From: Rhizoclosmatium globosum
Lineage: Eukaryota; Chytridiomycota; Chytridiomycetes; Chytridiales; Chytriomycetaceae
Reading direction: 5' to 3'
DNA: 57,642 nt
Assembly: GCA_002104985.1 (NCBI GenBank)
Contig: MCGO01000227.1
Span: 1 to 57,642 of the forward strand
Shown: piece after piece, positions 10,901 to 21,270 of the stretch
How the letters are laid out: each line of letters opens with the position of its first letter
Position numbering within the stretch: position 1 is the stretch's first letter
Position numbers and translations under genes: made by a program
Notes under the pieces: generated by a model
Seen by the model: the letters and a program-made list of their open reading frames with translations, nothing else
The model's database searches: none
Told to the model about the DNA's origin: nothing

Positions 10901-12887
10901 TGTAGAAGGGAATCTGGCGGATGCGGTGAGTTTCCTTCTGCGCTTATATCACGTCACTTAATCCTAATTCTCACCATTTTCCAGAACATGCAACTCAAAG
11001 AAGCTCGCTCAAAACTCACAGAAACACAATCAAAACTCGACACAACCCAAACCCAACTCCTCCAATCCCAAAAAGAATGCCGCGAGCAAGCTGATAAAAT
11101 CTCCATGCACCGCGACTTGATTTCAAAAGTCGATCAGGACCGAGACCACTACCGAAACGAAATTGATGAACAGACTGAACGGCTTTCTGAAGCGAAAGCC
11201 GCGCTTGAGACTACGCAGGCGGCGTTTTCGAAGGCGCAAGGGGACTTGGCGCAGGCGTATGAGCAGCTGGAGCAGATGAGTTCTCAATTGGATGCACAGG
11301 ATCGAGAGCTTTCTCGGTTGTTGGGACAAGTGAGGGTGTTGACTGTTGAGCGGGATCGGTATTTGGGGGAGCAGAATGTAAGTTTCTAGTCATTTTGATG
11401 ATGTCAGGGGGATATTGACTGAGTGTGTAAATGTAGAGGGCGCATGAGGATTTGAGGAACTTGAGCGCGGATTTGGCGGCAATGACGAAGGAGAGTCAAG
11501 TCTTGAATGCTGAAATCACGTCGGTGAGGTTTTCAACTTGTCTGATACCAGTATTTAACTGAGCGATTTTGTAGTTGGCCCGAGAACGGGATGCCCTACA
11601 ATCAGACCTTTCGGAATGCGAAAACCAAATATCTTACCTTGATAGTCTTGTTCGCGAAAAAGACCATGAAAAGGACCATGCTATGAATTCATACATGAAG
11701 GTTGTTCAGGAACGGGATCGCTTAGATTTGCAGTTGAGGACAAGTACAGAGGAAGTAGGACATTTGAGGTGAGATATACTTCGAAAAAGATTGTTGTTGA
11801 CCATTTTGTTTGCAGAATGGAGATTATTATGCGGGATAAGCGCGTTGCTCAGGTTCAAAGAGAGCTAGAGGACTCGCAATCGAATCTCGCCAAACTCAAG
11901 ATAGATTTGGGAGCGTATGAGAAGCAATGTAGCAGTTGAGTCCAAAGTATTGTGTTTTATATCTCAGTATACTTACGGTGTTGGGATTTTCAGACTTGAC
12001 CAAGTCTCTTGCCACAACAGAACGGACTTGTCGGCACTTAGAGGTTTGAATGGTGAAACTTGGTTCATTAGAAGGCTAATTTGTTACAATTCCAGACTGA
12101 AAAGCAGCGATTGCTTCGTGAAGTCGGAGCAGTGCGAGACTTGGCTCAAACGTTTGACAGGACACGGGACACTGTTCAAATGGAACTTTCTTCAGCAAAG
12201 ATGGAAGCCGAAAGGCTCACAAAGAATCTTGAAAAGGCGCTTGCAGAGCAGGATCACCTTGTCAATGAGTTACGGAATGAAGTGAGTTTCTTTGGTGTTG
12301 CATCAGTAATATAACGTATTTCTGGGGTAGAAACTGAAATATGAGCGATTGGAAAGTCTTCTTGCGGCTGAGCGGACAAAGAAGATGGTGATTGAAAAGT
12401 CAGAACGAGATAATTTGTTGGGACAGCAAGCGTCAAGTTTATCAGCAGTCACACGCGAACTTGCTGCGGCAAATGAAGAATTGCAGCTTTCAAGACAGAC
12501 TGTTGATCGACTTGAAGGGTTGGTTCAAAGTCAAGGACAGGAACTTGAGGAATGTCGGTTGAGGATTCAAGTCTTGGTGGTATGGATGCCTCTTTCCTTG
12601 CTTGTGGGTCATTGAAACTTTTATAGGAAGCGAATGAGAAGGGGAAGCAGCCCGTGACTCAGAGTAAAGAGACGCAGTCGTTTAGCAGAAGTGTTTCCTC
12701 ATCGTCGCATACCAGTGGTCAAGAGACGGATTTGGAAAAGAGGATTAAATCGGAACTTGAAAGTACGAAGGAGCAATTGCGGTCTTATGAGGTAAGGTCT
12801 TGTAATTATGTTATGGTATTTATTGTGTTAACTTCGGTGTAGAAACAAATTGAAGAGCGATTGAGCCGGACTTCAACACCTAAATGA
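7921..12887 (+). CDS. CEP135: CEP135/Bld10-like centriole coiled-coil protein
   Basis: A structural protein of the centriole cartwheel/basal body. The N-terminus LRHRLAQLDYRESF, HLLADLVQTTDSAR and the helix DLKFMAAQYAQKL match the start of animal CEP135 in order and spacing. The rest is coiled coil split over about 16 exons, with a Pro/Ser/Gln linker near 10440-10560 and a C-terminus ending SRTSTPK at 12887. The first exon ends at 8112 (GEQ), then VAPLRAELARL from 8244. The exon ending at 8664 joins the one starting at 9120 across a 455-nt repeat-bearing intron. One frame break is seen near 8545, between MAKLG and NSSKKLGSLD. Conserved CEP135 supports a flagellated fungus, since fungi that lost the flagellum lost centrioles. 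Product identity is fairly certain; exact exon borders in the second half are less so. Confidence 0.85.
8113..8160 (+). repeat. (TTTG)n microsatellite in CEP135 intron 1
   Basis: The first intron begins GTTTGTTTC and continues in TTTG units broken by two TTTC units. Simple-sequence expansion inside the intron. Confidence 0.8.
8665..9119 (+). repeat. CEP135 intron with degenerate GCGAACGAGC/TTCGCGAA repeats and hairpin
   Basis: This 455-nt intron is several times longer than most others here. It holds three related copies of a unit that starts AGCTSTGAGCG, then AGCGAAC, a TTCGCGAA palindrome (degenerate in the first copy), and AAGAGA...TTATCAT, at about 8734-8790, 8924-8980 and 9004-9057. A partial copy is at 8830-8869. 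A perfect 8-bp hairpin (GTCTCGCC / GGCGAGAC, loop TACG) is at 8895-8914. It may be a cluster of a small dispersed palindromic element. Confidence 0.65.
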
Positions 12888-13022
12888 TACTTAAATTATA
12901 TTTAATGCAATTACGATGAAGCTGTAATAAATTCATTGTGACGAAGGGATTGTATACTGCAGTGACTGTTTATTTACCCCCAGAAGCTCAAAAATATCAA
13001 GGAATTCAGCGAATCTTCATCT

Positions 13023-13645
13023 TTAAAACAAGACTCCAGGTTTTCCAAGTGTTGTTCCGTTTCCGACAGGGATTGGCCCTGGAAGAACGCTCTCCAACGC
13101 AATATCTTTTGAGTTCCATTCCAACACCAATTGAGCCTTCTTTGCAGATCGTCTCTTTGACTTTGGAGCAACGTCGTCTTCGTCATCGTCTCCTTCGCCC
13201 ATTTCGACATCCAAAACACCAGCCTTGATCAAACGAGCTCGCTCCTAGAATCCGAAATCATATCAATACTCTTCCGAAAACCAAGCGAACCAAAATCAAA
13301 ATTCTATACTCACAACTTTCTGCGAATGGTTCAGTTTTCTGAGCTTCTTTTTCGAGATTTCAGTTGGAGCAATGATACTGTTTCCCTTTCCGATTTTGGC
13401 TTTACGGATAATCACGTTTCCATCGTATTCGAGTTCGTCTTCGCCGCTGTTTCGGGCCTTGATTCTTCGGTTGACTGAACGGACGGCGGTGGAGGAGTCG
13501 GTCTTTGTTGAGAGTTTGAAAGCCTTCTTTCGGGCACGGACGATTTTGTTCTGGATTGTTTGGGGTGTGGTTAGGATTGGGACAGTAAGGGTGGGTATGG
13601 TTCGCTTACATAGTTGTGGTTTACTTTGTTGACTGTGCGGGCCAT
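13023..13645 (-). CDS. Small basic, probably nuclear protein of unknown function
   Basis: A three-exon gene on the minus strand: 13610-13645, 13314-13550 and 13023-13244, all in phase, giving 164 residues from MARTVNKVNHNY to GKPGVLF. The first two thirds are very rich in Lys and Arg (NKIVRARKKAFKLSTK, NRRIKARNSG, SKKKLRKLNHSQKV). An acidic patch (EMGEGDDDEDD) and a basic stretch (PKSKRRSAKKAQ) follow, which looks like a bipartite nuclear signal. I do not recognise the family. The composition is typical of nucleolar or ribosome-assembly factors, which is only a guess. It converges on the 3' end of CEP135 with 135 bp between them. Confidence 0.75.
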
Positions 13646-13999
13646 GTTGGTGGTATCCTGAGCGATGCGAAACGTTAGTGATCAATTATCAATAGATTAG
13701 AGGTTTGATGTCTCGAGGGTCATGATTGATGCGGGAGTGTTGTCATGGTAAAGTGGAGACACTGTTGTTACCTTTTCGATGTTGAAGAAAAAAAAGAAAG
13801 AAGGAACAGAGGAATAGTTCATTACTTTCTTACAAGCATTTATGAATTCGTTTAATATTCAATCAGGAAAAGAGGGAAGTAACTATTGGGATGCAATGAG
13901 GCCTTGCTCATTGCAACGTCGTTTACATGATAACGTCAGAGATTTCCACCTTTCACACATTATTCTTTCTTTATTCATTTTTGTATGAGTATCCAGGGA

Positions 14000-14853
14000 C
14001 TATGAATCCTGATCGTCCTCGTCATCAAACTCTTGGTTTCCGCCTCCAACACTGTTACCAGGTCCTCCAAACTGCTGTTGTTGTTGCTGATACTGGTCAC
14101 TGTGGTATGTATTTTGGTGCTGGTGATGCTGCTGAAATTGTTGTTGGCGTTGTTCGAAAGCGTGGATTGCAGACGCGTTTGGTCTGTCCAGAGATCAACG
14201 AACGCACGAAAATAAAAAGCTTCAACATACATGGCACTTGATGTATTTTCATCGCGCGCAGATCCTGAGGAACGATCCCCTTTGACGCTCTGTTCGTGGT
14301 TGGTCAGTTCCATCCGACCAACAATTCCAACACCACATCACACAACTATCCGCCAGATCCCGTGTACAATACCTCCTCTTTTAGAAGATATATTTAATTA
14401 AATCTCACCTCTCTGTACTTTCCGAGATATGTCTTCAAAGTGTCAGCGTAGTTGTCAAATCCAAGCGACTGCATCGCCCACAGAATATCTTCACCATTAA
14501 CAGTTTTCCTCTTCTCGAGCGCACATCGATCCGAAGCTGGCCAAAGTCAGCGATAAGCACAGACACGGACCCACAACCACACACACCTTCACTTGTCACA
14601 AACGATATGAACTCTGATACGCACTCCTGCAGACAATCCTGTGTAATTGATTACATATTGAAACCATGCCAGAAGGAGTTACCTTTGCATCTTTCGCAAT
14701 CTTTGCATTTGCTGGCAGTGCTCTCTTCATCAGCCTGGCTACATTTGCAATTGGAAGGAGACGGTCTTTGTCGAGAGACTGGGCAGCACTCGCAGCAACG
14801 TGGTCGTCTTCGTCTGGGAATCCAGCCTCACTTTCGTGCTGATCCTGCATCAT
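14000..14853 (-). CDS. NFYB: NF-YB / HAP3 subunit of the CCAAT-binding factor
   Basis: A histone-fold transcription factor subunit that pairs with NF-YC and NF-YA to bind CCAAT boxes. Exon 1 (14683-14853) encodes an acidic leader then [20 protein letters not shown] and KIAKDAK. After a short intron comes [15 protein letters not shown]. The third piece gives [40 protein letters not shown]. These three blocks are the diagnostic NF-YB core in the right order. A later exon, after an intron starting near 14247, reads as a Gln/His-rich stretch ([23 protein letters not shown]), Gly-rich, then an acidic end ([11 protein letters not shown]) with the stop at 14000-14002. The Gln-rich tail could act in activation. 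Start chosen at the first of two ATGs. Confidence 0.92.
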
Positions 14854-14943
14854 GTTCTTCTTTTGACAATTATTATTGAGTCAAATAAATGAAAAGAAAG
14901 AAGAGGATAAAAGGGATCGCTCAAATTGTTATACTGCTTCCAA
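14854..14943. promoter_or_regulatory. 90-bp divergent spacer between NF-YB and the PLP enzyme
   Basis: The two start codons face away from each other with only 90 bp between them, so both genes must use overlapping or shared promoter elements. Confidence 0.6.
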
Positions 14944-16423
14944 ATGATTCGCGAAAAAAGCACACTTGACGTGTCCTATGCGCGATCCCAAATACCAACC
15001 ATTCGGTCTTACGATGGAACCTTTGTTTTTGCCGATAATGCTGGTGTTTCTGCCACATTGGAAAGCGCTGCCCTGAAGGTTGCGGACTATTTGCTGCACT
15101 CGAATGTTCAATTGGTGATTTAACATCTTTTGAAGTGGTTTCGTGTTTGACTCAACAGTGTTCCTCAAATAGAAAGCGTCTTATCCATTGGCCAAGCATT
15201 CTACTCAATTGATTGGAGAATCTGATATTGCAGGCCAGAGGCTCATTAACGCCGCGTCGAATGGTGAAGTTGTTCTTGGTATCTCAGCCACACAATTGCT
15301 GGAAAACCTAGCACGGTCAATGGAGCAATTTATTGTAGAGGGCCATGATGAAATCATTATTACTGATACCGAGCATGAAGGTAGTCATCTTGATCTTAGT
15401 TTGAGTGTCGTTAGAGTGTCCATCAAGTGTGTCTAACGCATCCTTTCTAACAGCCAACGCCGGTCCCTTCGTCAAATTAGCAAAACGAAAGAACTTGATT
15501 GTACATGTTTGGAAATGCAATCCGGAAAGCATGGAGCTTGAGTTGGATTCTCTTAAAGCACTGCTTAACCAGAAAACACGACTCGTGTGCGTTGCACATT
15601 GTTCAAACATTCTTGGAACCGTCAATGATATCAAGTCAATAATTGATCTTGTTCATTCCATCCCCGGTGCAGAAGTTTGTGTGGATGGCGTCGCGTTGGC
15701 GGGACATCGTCTCGTCGATGTTCAAGCCTGGAATCCAGACTATTACTCGATTTCATACTACAAGATATTCGGGCCACATATTTCGCAGCTTTACATTGCG
15801 GATCGATGTCGAAGTCGATTAAGCTCCTTGGTCCACTACTTTTTGAAGGAAGATTTATACCCAGCAGCATTTCAGCCAGGAAATGTGAATCCAGAACTCG
15901 CGGCAGCTCTGCCAGCCGTTTTGGGATACCTTGGAGATCTGGGTCGACCTAGTGAAGAACGGCTTGGAATACAGGGTCAACGCAGTGTCAGAGCAGACGT
16001 TGGCGCGACAAGGCAAGAACTTATCAGGTACCTTTCATAAATAAGCATCAATTTTCCTCATACAATAATAGAGCGTATGCGGCAATAGCAGATCAAGAAA
16101 CAATATTGGCAAACAAGTTTCTTGGTTATCTTACCTCCAAGCCGAATGCATTCCGAATCTTTGGTCGGAAAGTTGCAGATGAGAATCGAATAGCTATTAT
16201 ATCAGTCACGGTTGCTGGAATGTCCAGTGAGGAGTTTGTTCGACGTATCGATAAATTAGGAGTAGGTATTCGTCATGGACACTTTTTCTCGCATCGCTTT
16301 GTATGCGGATCGCAAAGTTTGACGGCTGATGGTGTTGTTCGTGTCAGTTTTGCGCATTACAACACACTGGAAGAGGTGGACATAGTGATTGCAGCTTTTG
16401 AGTCGGTCAGCCAAAGCGAATAG
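14944..16423 (+). CDS. PLP-dependent cysteine desulfurase-like protein (aminotransferase class V)
   Basis: Four exons: 14944-15114, 15173-15380, 15454-16027 and 16072-16423, with clean phases. Class V features seen in order: FADNAGVSAT near the N-terminus, GISATQLLENLA, TDTEHEANAGPF (the His that stacks on the cofactor ring), CVDGVALAGHRLVD (the Asp that holds the pyridine nitrogen) and SISYYKIFGPH with the Schiff-base Lys. The C-terminal domain has GIRHGHFFSHR and RVSFAHYNTLEEVD. This pattern is that of the cysteine desulfurase-like subfamily often found in bacteria (TIGR01976 type), not of mitochondrial Nfs1. The true substrate is not known. No targeting peptide is obvious, so a cytosolic place is likely. 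Confidence 0.88.
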
Positions 16424-16503
16424 ATTCAGTTAACATGAGGTCGTCGTTGTACGATTTATTTTCTATATCAATGTGAACTTTTTAAGTGATTTGCTTCATA
16501 GCT

Positions 16504-17552
16504 TTATACAACTCCGAGTTTAGCAGCTTCGTTTCCTTCCAAGAACAAACGATATTGCTTTCTGATACCCCAACCCAAGAATCCAATCTGTAAAAAGAAG
16601 TCCATCGCGGTGGACGCCCAGTTCATGTTACCCGCAGTGTACAAGAAGCTTTGAATTCCCCCCTTTTGTCTGCAATTAGAGGCGATTCTACAATGCTGTC
16701 TTGACAACAAACCTTTTCAAAGTGACCGACTCCAATAGCCTCCCAGTACGAGTTTTGCATGAACGTATCAACAAGTGTAAACGCCGGCGTGAGCAAGACG
16801 CCTAAAAACATATTCAGTATATCAACAATAAAATATTGAAACAAACCAATGAGCGCGAATTGCATGTTTTTCTCTTGCTTCTTCCTGTTGGTGTTTGGAT
16901 AGAGGACAGCCCAAATGGTTGTGATACCAAAGATCATATCCTGCAGCGCAAAGTTTAATTGTTGATACTCTATACTTCTGGCATACCATAGAAGTCGACG
17001 TAATCTCAAACCAACGAGAAACAACAATCATACGTTTCGAGCTTTGCGCTTGGACATACCAGTCACCGTTTTTGTTGGGAAAGATACTGGAAAATCTATC
17101 GACATAATCATCGAAAGGCTCGCACTTCCAAGGATAAACTGATGTTTGATTGAGCAACCTTAAGTTTATAGCCTTGGAATCTTACTCTCGCCAGGGTAGA
17201 TATCAGAAGTCGTTGCGTTAAACTTAAAGTCGGTATTGCCGCAGATCTGGAACAATCCACCAGTGTGGTATTGATCGCCTCTCCTGTCAGAAATTCACTT
17301 AATTTTAAGTGAAGTGGCGCCTTTTGAAGCTCACCAAGCAGGAAGGATGATAGAAGCCCATTGAAAGCTCCAACTGATGCAAAGTAGTATTGCAATAACG
17401 ATTGCAGAGCGAATCAAGACTTTGTCGTTGATGAGAACATGACGTGCTCCCTTGGCAATACCAACAGGCGGATGGTTTGGTTTGTTGACTTCATTCAGCT
17501 CAACAGCCTCGGTAGCTTCTTGGACGGGAAGGTTAACGGATGGAGAATTCAT
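16504..17552 (-). CDS. Tetraspan membrane protein, copy E (intact)
   Basis: Reads without a break from MNSPSVNLPVQEATEAVE at 17552 to KLGVV at 16504. TM1 is AIVIAILLCISWSFQWAS. The loop has RGDQYHTGGLFQICGNTDF and YPWKCEPFDDYVDRF. KRMIVVSRWFEITSTSM ends an exon, followed by DMIFGITTIWAVLYPN (TM2), VLLTPAFTLVDTFM (TM3), GGIQSFLYTAGNMNW and FFLQIGFLGWGIRKQY (TM4). Six or seven exons with introns at the family positions. It belongs with copies B-D by its ITSTSM/L exon end. Copies of AGTGGCGT lie upstream at 17627-17634 and 17818-17825. Function unknown. Confidence 0.8.
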
Positions 17553-17626
17553 TTTGGGTTAATTTTTGAGCTTTTCAGTGATGCCTTTTAACGAATGATT
17601 TCGCACATCCCCGAATTTTCGTTTAG

Positions 17627-17634
17627 ACGCCACT
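17627..17634 (-). promoter_or_regulatory. AGTGGCGT motif upstream of copy E
   Basis: Sense to copy E, 75 bp before its ATG. A second AGTGGCGT in the same orientation is at 17818-17825. Confidence 0.4.
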
Positions 17635-17960
17635 TTTTTGTGCCGCACCCACTGAAATGCAGTTGCTCTCGGTAATATCCAAAGGAGGAAACAAAAGGAT
17701 TTTAATACAAAGTGAATATTCAACTTTTTCAAAAGTCCCGATAAGGACGCAGCCCCACTAAGAGTTTTGTGTGACTGACCACCAATGTAAACGCTGGAGC
17801 AGAATTCGTTTTAAGTGACGCCACTCTTGGAAAAGAGCGAGAAAGTGAGATGCCTTATATCGAATGATGTGAGTGAACTTTGTCAGGACAAAGGAAAAAG
17901 CTGAAGGTCGCATTTTGATCTCAAGACAAATAATCAATCTAGTTTATTTTCCTCTTCATC

Positions 17961-19043
17961 TTAAGCGGCATTAGCGCGAATAGCAATCTCATCTCCCTGA
18001 GCAGCGAGAACATACTGCCGACGAATACCATAAATCAAGAACCCAATCTGCAACGCAAAGTCAAGAGCACTGGAGATCCAAGAGATGTCTCCAGAGGCGT
18101 ACAAGAAAGTTTGAATGTTCTGGTTGAAGATACCAACACCAATATCAGCCCAGTACGAGTTTTGGATGAAAGAGTCGACGACGGCGAATGTTGGGGTCAA
18201 ACAAATTCCAATCAGGGCGTACACCATGTTGCGTCTCTGTTGCTTTGGGTCAACGTTGGGGTAAATAACGGCCCAGATGGTTGTGGCTCCGAAGACCATG
18301 TCCATAGCAGTAGTAAGAGCTTTTATAACAGTAAGTACAATTTCATCATGATAAAGTGAACGCATGATAAGGCTCACCTTCGAACCAACGGGAGACAACG
18401 ATAAGCTTACGAGCAGACCCAGCCTGAACATACCATTCCATATCCTGACGAGGGAAAATGCTCTGGAACCTAGTTACATAATCGTCGAAAGGCTCACACT
18501 TCCAAGGGTATGGAGGACCTGGGACAATGTTGGTGGTGTTTGGGTTGTAGATGAAGTCACGGTCTCCACAGATTTGGAAGAGCCCTCCAATGTGGTAGTC
18601 GTCTCCACGCCTTTTTGTGTGTCTTGGATTAGTGGCGGGTTTGTGGCAGTGAAACAAACCAGTATGGCAAGGCGAAGGCAGCCCACTGCGCCGACCAGGA
18701 GCAGCAAAGAAGGACGAAGATGATGATTGCTGTGTGGGGACAATTGAGTTAGAAACGGGTGCGGAAGAGCCGGATGGCACAAGATCCTGTGACCAACTGC
18801 AATCTGCTGTTTTGAAACAAGTAACCCTTTGGCTGCCAAGGTGAGTATCCTGTGGTCGTTGCTGCTCCGAATGCATATCCCTTCGGACTCCGGCTGAAGC
18901 AACCAAGGATCTGAAACAAGACTGGGTAGGTACTCACACCAACGGATAAGGATTGGATCCTTTGAAAGCTGATGCTTCTTTGGGGCATCCACGTCCTCAA
19001 TGGTCTCCTTGGTGGCAGCTTCCTTCAACTCGATGTCAGACAT
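17961..19043 (-). CDS. Tetraspan membrane protein, copy F (intact)
   Basis: From MSDIELKEAATKETIED at 19043 to AIRANAA at 17961. The first exon ends in KDPILIRW and is followed by an intron of about 200 nt, longer than in the other copies. TM1 is AIIIFVLLCCSWSAQWAAF. The loop has RGDDYHIGGLFQICGDRDF and YPWKCEPFDDYVTRF. EWYVQAGSARKLIVVSRWFE ends an exon, then ALTTAMDMVFGATTIWAVIY (TM2), GICLTPTFAVVDSFIQ (TM3) and FALQIGFLIYGIRRQY (TM4). It mixes features of the two subgroups: the CCSWSAQW helix and ALTTAMD border of A/G with the TIWAV(I/V)YP and IRRQY ends of B-E. GGTGGCGT lies 78 bp upstream (19121-19128). Function unknown. Confidence 0.8.
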
Positions 19044-19120
19044 TTAATTGGATGTTTGTTCCGGAGACGTTTTCTGTTGGGAGATGAAATGAAGAAAACG
19101 AGACGGAACTCTGTTGACCA

Positions 19121-19128
19121 ACGCCACC
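19121..19128 (-). promoter_or_regulatory. GGTGGCGT motif upstream of copy F
   Basis: Sense to copy F, 78 bp before its ATG, in the 658-bp spacer shared with the divergent copy G. No gene is seen in that spacer. Confidence 0.4.
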
Positions 19129-19701
19129 CAAATCTCCAAACATCTCCATTTGGAAAATGGGTTTACTCTTGGCAAGTGGGTGCATTGACTGTTTATCTCG
19201 GGGTTTGCGGGTTGCTTTTCTGCCGCTTTAATGTATCTGTGCCGTTGGTTGTTGGCCTGCTTAGAGGTAAGCGCACCATCAATCTTTCGATTTGAAGAGT
19301 GTCTTTGCCACCTCCATTTTTCAGACGATGCAGAGGCTTACATTTTATCGACAAATTGCGGCAAACGAATCCAATTCACATGTTTTTTCGTAAAGTTTCA
19401 AATAGGAAGACCACATCGAGAACTTTGGCACCATATCGACAAAACATGCAAAAGTGAAAAGAGCAAAAAACTGAAAATTGTACAAAGCCTCATTTTTGAA
19501 ACTCGTGTCTACATTCCTTCTACTATTCTCTTTTTTAGTTTGTGCATAATTAATTGGACCCACTTTCCAATTTTCTATTTTCACCGGCCTTAATCCCACA
19601 CCGCAATATACCGCATCTGTTGTCGGAGGTCAAGACCAGCCTCATTTTCTTGGCCCGCTATTTTTTCTTGCGACACTCTGCTTGAAGGATCAATTCAGAA
19701 A

Positions 19702-20997
19702 ATGAGTCCCCAAATCCATGCCGCAGCTAAGCCTGCAGACGAAGCAGTCCCCAACGACCTCATCCCTGTACCCGTCAACAATGAAGAGAAAGAAGTACCC
19801 GAGCGCAAGCCAGGACACTATCGTACGAATGACAAGAAGCTGATTGTTGGAAGTATGTCATCTCACCCATAACACTCAATTTAAATTCCTCACTCTCCCA
19901 CTCATTTCCAACAACTCACTTTGTTTACTTAGCCATCATCATGATGTTTCTCCTCTGTATCTCATGGTCAGCTCAATGGGCGTCGTTTGCTTTGCCGTAC
20001 TGGTAATTATAAGTGGCGTTAGTAGCCAAGAAATTTCCACAATGAACTGAAACCCATCTCCTCCGACAAAATAGGCGAGGCGATAAATACCACACAGGAG
20101 GCCTCTTTCAGGTTCGTTTTTCGATTGGTTGTGGGATTGTTTCTGAAATGGCGATAGGTCTGTGGAAATACTGAGTTCAGATATGATCCTGCCACGACGG
20201 ATATCTACCCTGATACTACACACGAATGGTAGGATTCTATAGATTAACGATGGTTTCTCATTTGGATGCGTTTGAAAACAAATAGGCGTTGCGAACCGTT
20301 TGAACAATACGTTGATCGATTCCAGCAACTTTTCAAAGACTACCCTACGGGTGATTGGTATGTCCAAGCTGGGTCCGCCAAGAAAATGATTGTTGTTTCT
20401 CGTTGGTTCGAAGGTATGTCCGCCTCCCGATTCAGAGAACAGGCTTTCCATCAAAACTAATGTGATGCAAAGCCTTGACGACTTCGATGGATATGTTCTT
20501 TGGAGTTACGACGGCGTATGTTGTTGTATATCCACATTCCGATCCGGACAAGCAGACAAAGAACTTGAAACTTGCCTTGATTGGAGTTTTGCTCACGCCA
20601 GTATGGACTATTTGTGATCAGTACGTCCTTGATATTTAATTTATGTTGATTTAATTGTTAAATATGTTTTTTAGGTTTATTCAAATGGCGTACTGGAACT
20701 CCATTGGAGTGGGAATCTTCAACCACGAAGTTCAGACTTATTTGTACGCTTCTGGTGAGTTGATTTCGTCATACCACTTTCTTTCTGGGAATAACGGTTG
20801 TTCAGGTGATATTTCATGGATCTCTTCTGTTATCGACTTGATTCTCCAGGTTTAAGCGTCATTCAATTCCTTCCTATTGCACTAATATTAAATTATATCA
20901 GGTCTCTTGCCTCGCTTTCGGAGTAAGAAGAGCTTGGAGATTGAAGGATGAAGCAGCTGCAAAGGCTGGCATCAAGATCACAAGTCATGATGCGTGA
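19702..20997 (+). CDS. Tetraspan membrane protein, copy G (intact)
   Basis: Starts MSPQIHAAAKPADEAVPN and ends GIKITSHDA at 20997. The N-terminal exon ends KPGHYRTNDKKLIVG. TM1 is TIIMMFLLCISWSAQWASF. The loop has GDKYHTGGLFQ, then RRCEPFEQYVDRFQQLF or close to it, GDWYVQAGSAKKMIVVSRW, LTTSMDMFFGVTTAYVVVY (TM2), IGVLLTPVWTICDQ (TM3), the GVGIFNHEVQTYLYASG exon, and VSCLAFGVRRAWRLKDE at the end of TM4. About eight exons. It is clearly the sister of copy A: same QALTTSMD border, same TICDQF/TIADQF break and the same ITSHDA tail. The AGTGGCGT motif is inside the intron after TM1 (20012-20019), as in copy A. Function unknown. Confidence 0.8.
20012..20019 (+). promoter_or_regulatory. AGTGGCGT motif inside an intron of copy G
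   Basis: Sits in the intron after the TM1 exon, the same intron that carries the motif in copy A. Confidence 0.4.
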
Positions 20998-21270
20998 GCC
21001 AACCGTTGTAACTTGATTTGTGTAACTTGATTTGTGTGTTATGTGTATCTTGCTTTGTTTTCTTTCTGTACCATTTTATATATCCCCAGAATAGAATGTA
21101 TAACTGTAATTTGGTATCTTGGTACAGTTCGCATTCTCGGTACAATCTTAATGAATCATTCTTTACTTTCCCTATTCAAAATGCATTTGACTTGTATTAT
21201 CCAGTTGGTTCAGCCTTGCCAGCCTCATATGCTTGCCTTGGAAAAACTCTTTTGGGAGAAGTCCATTTAG

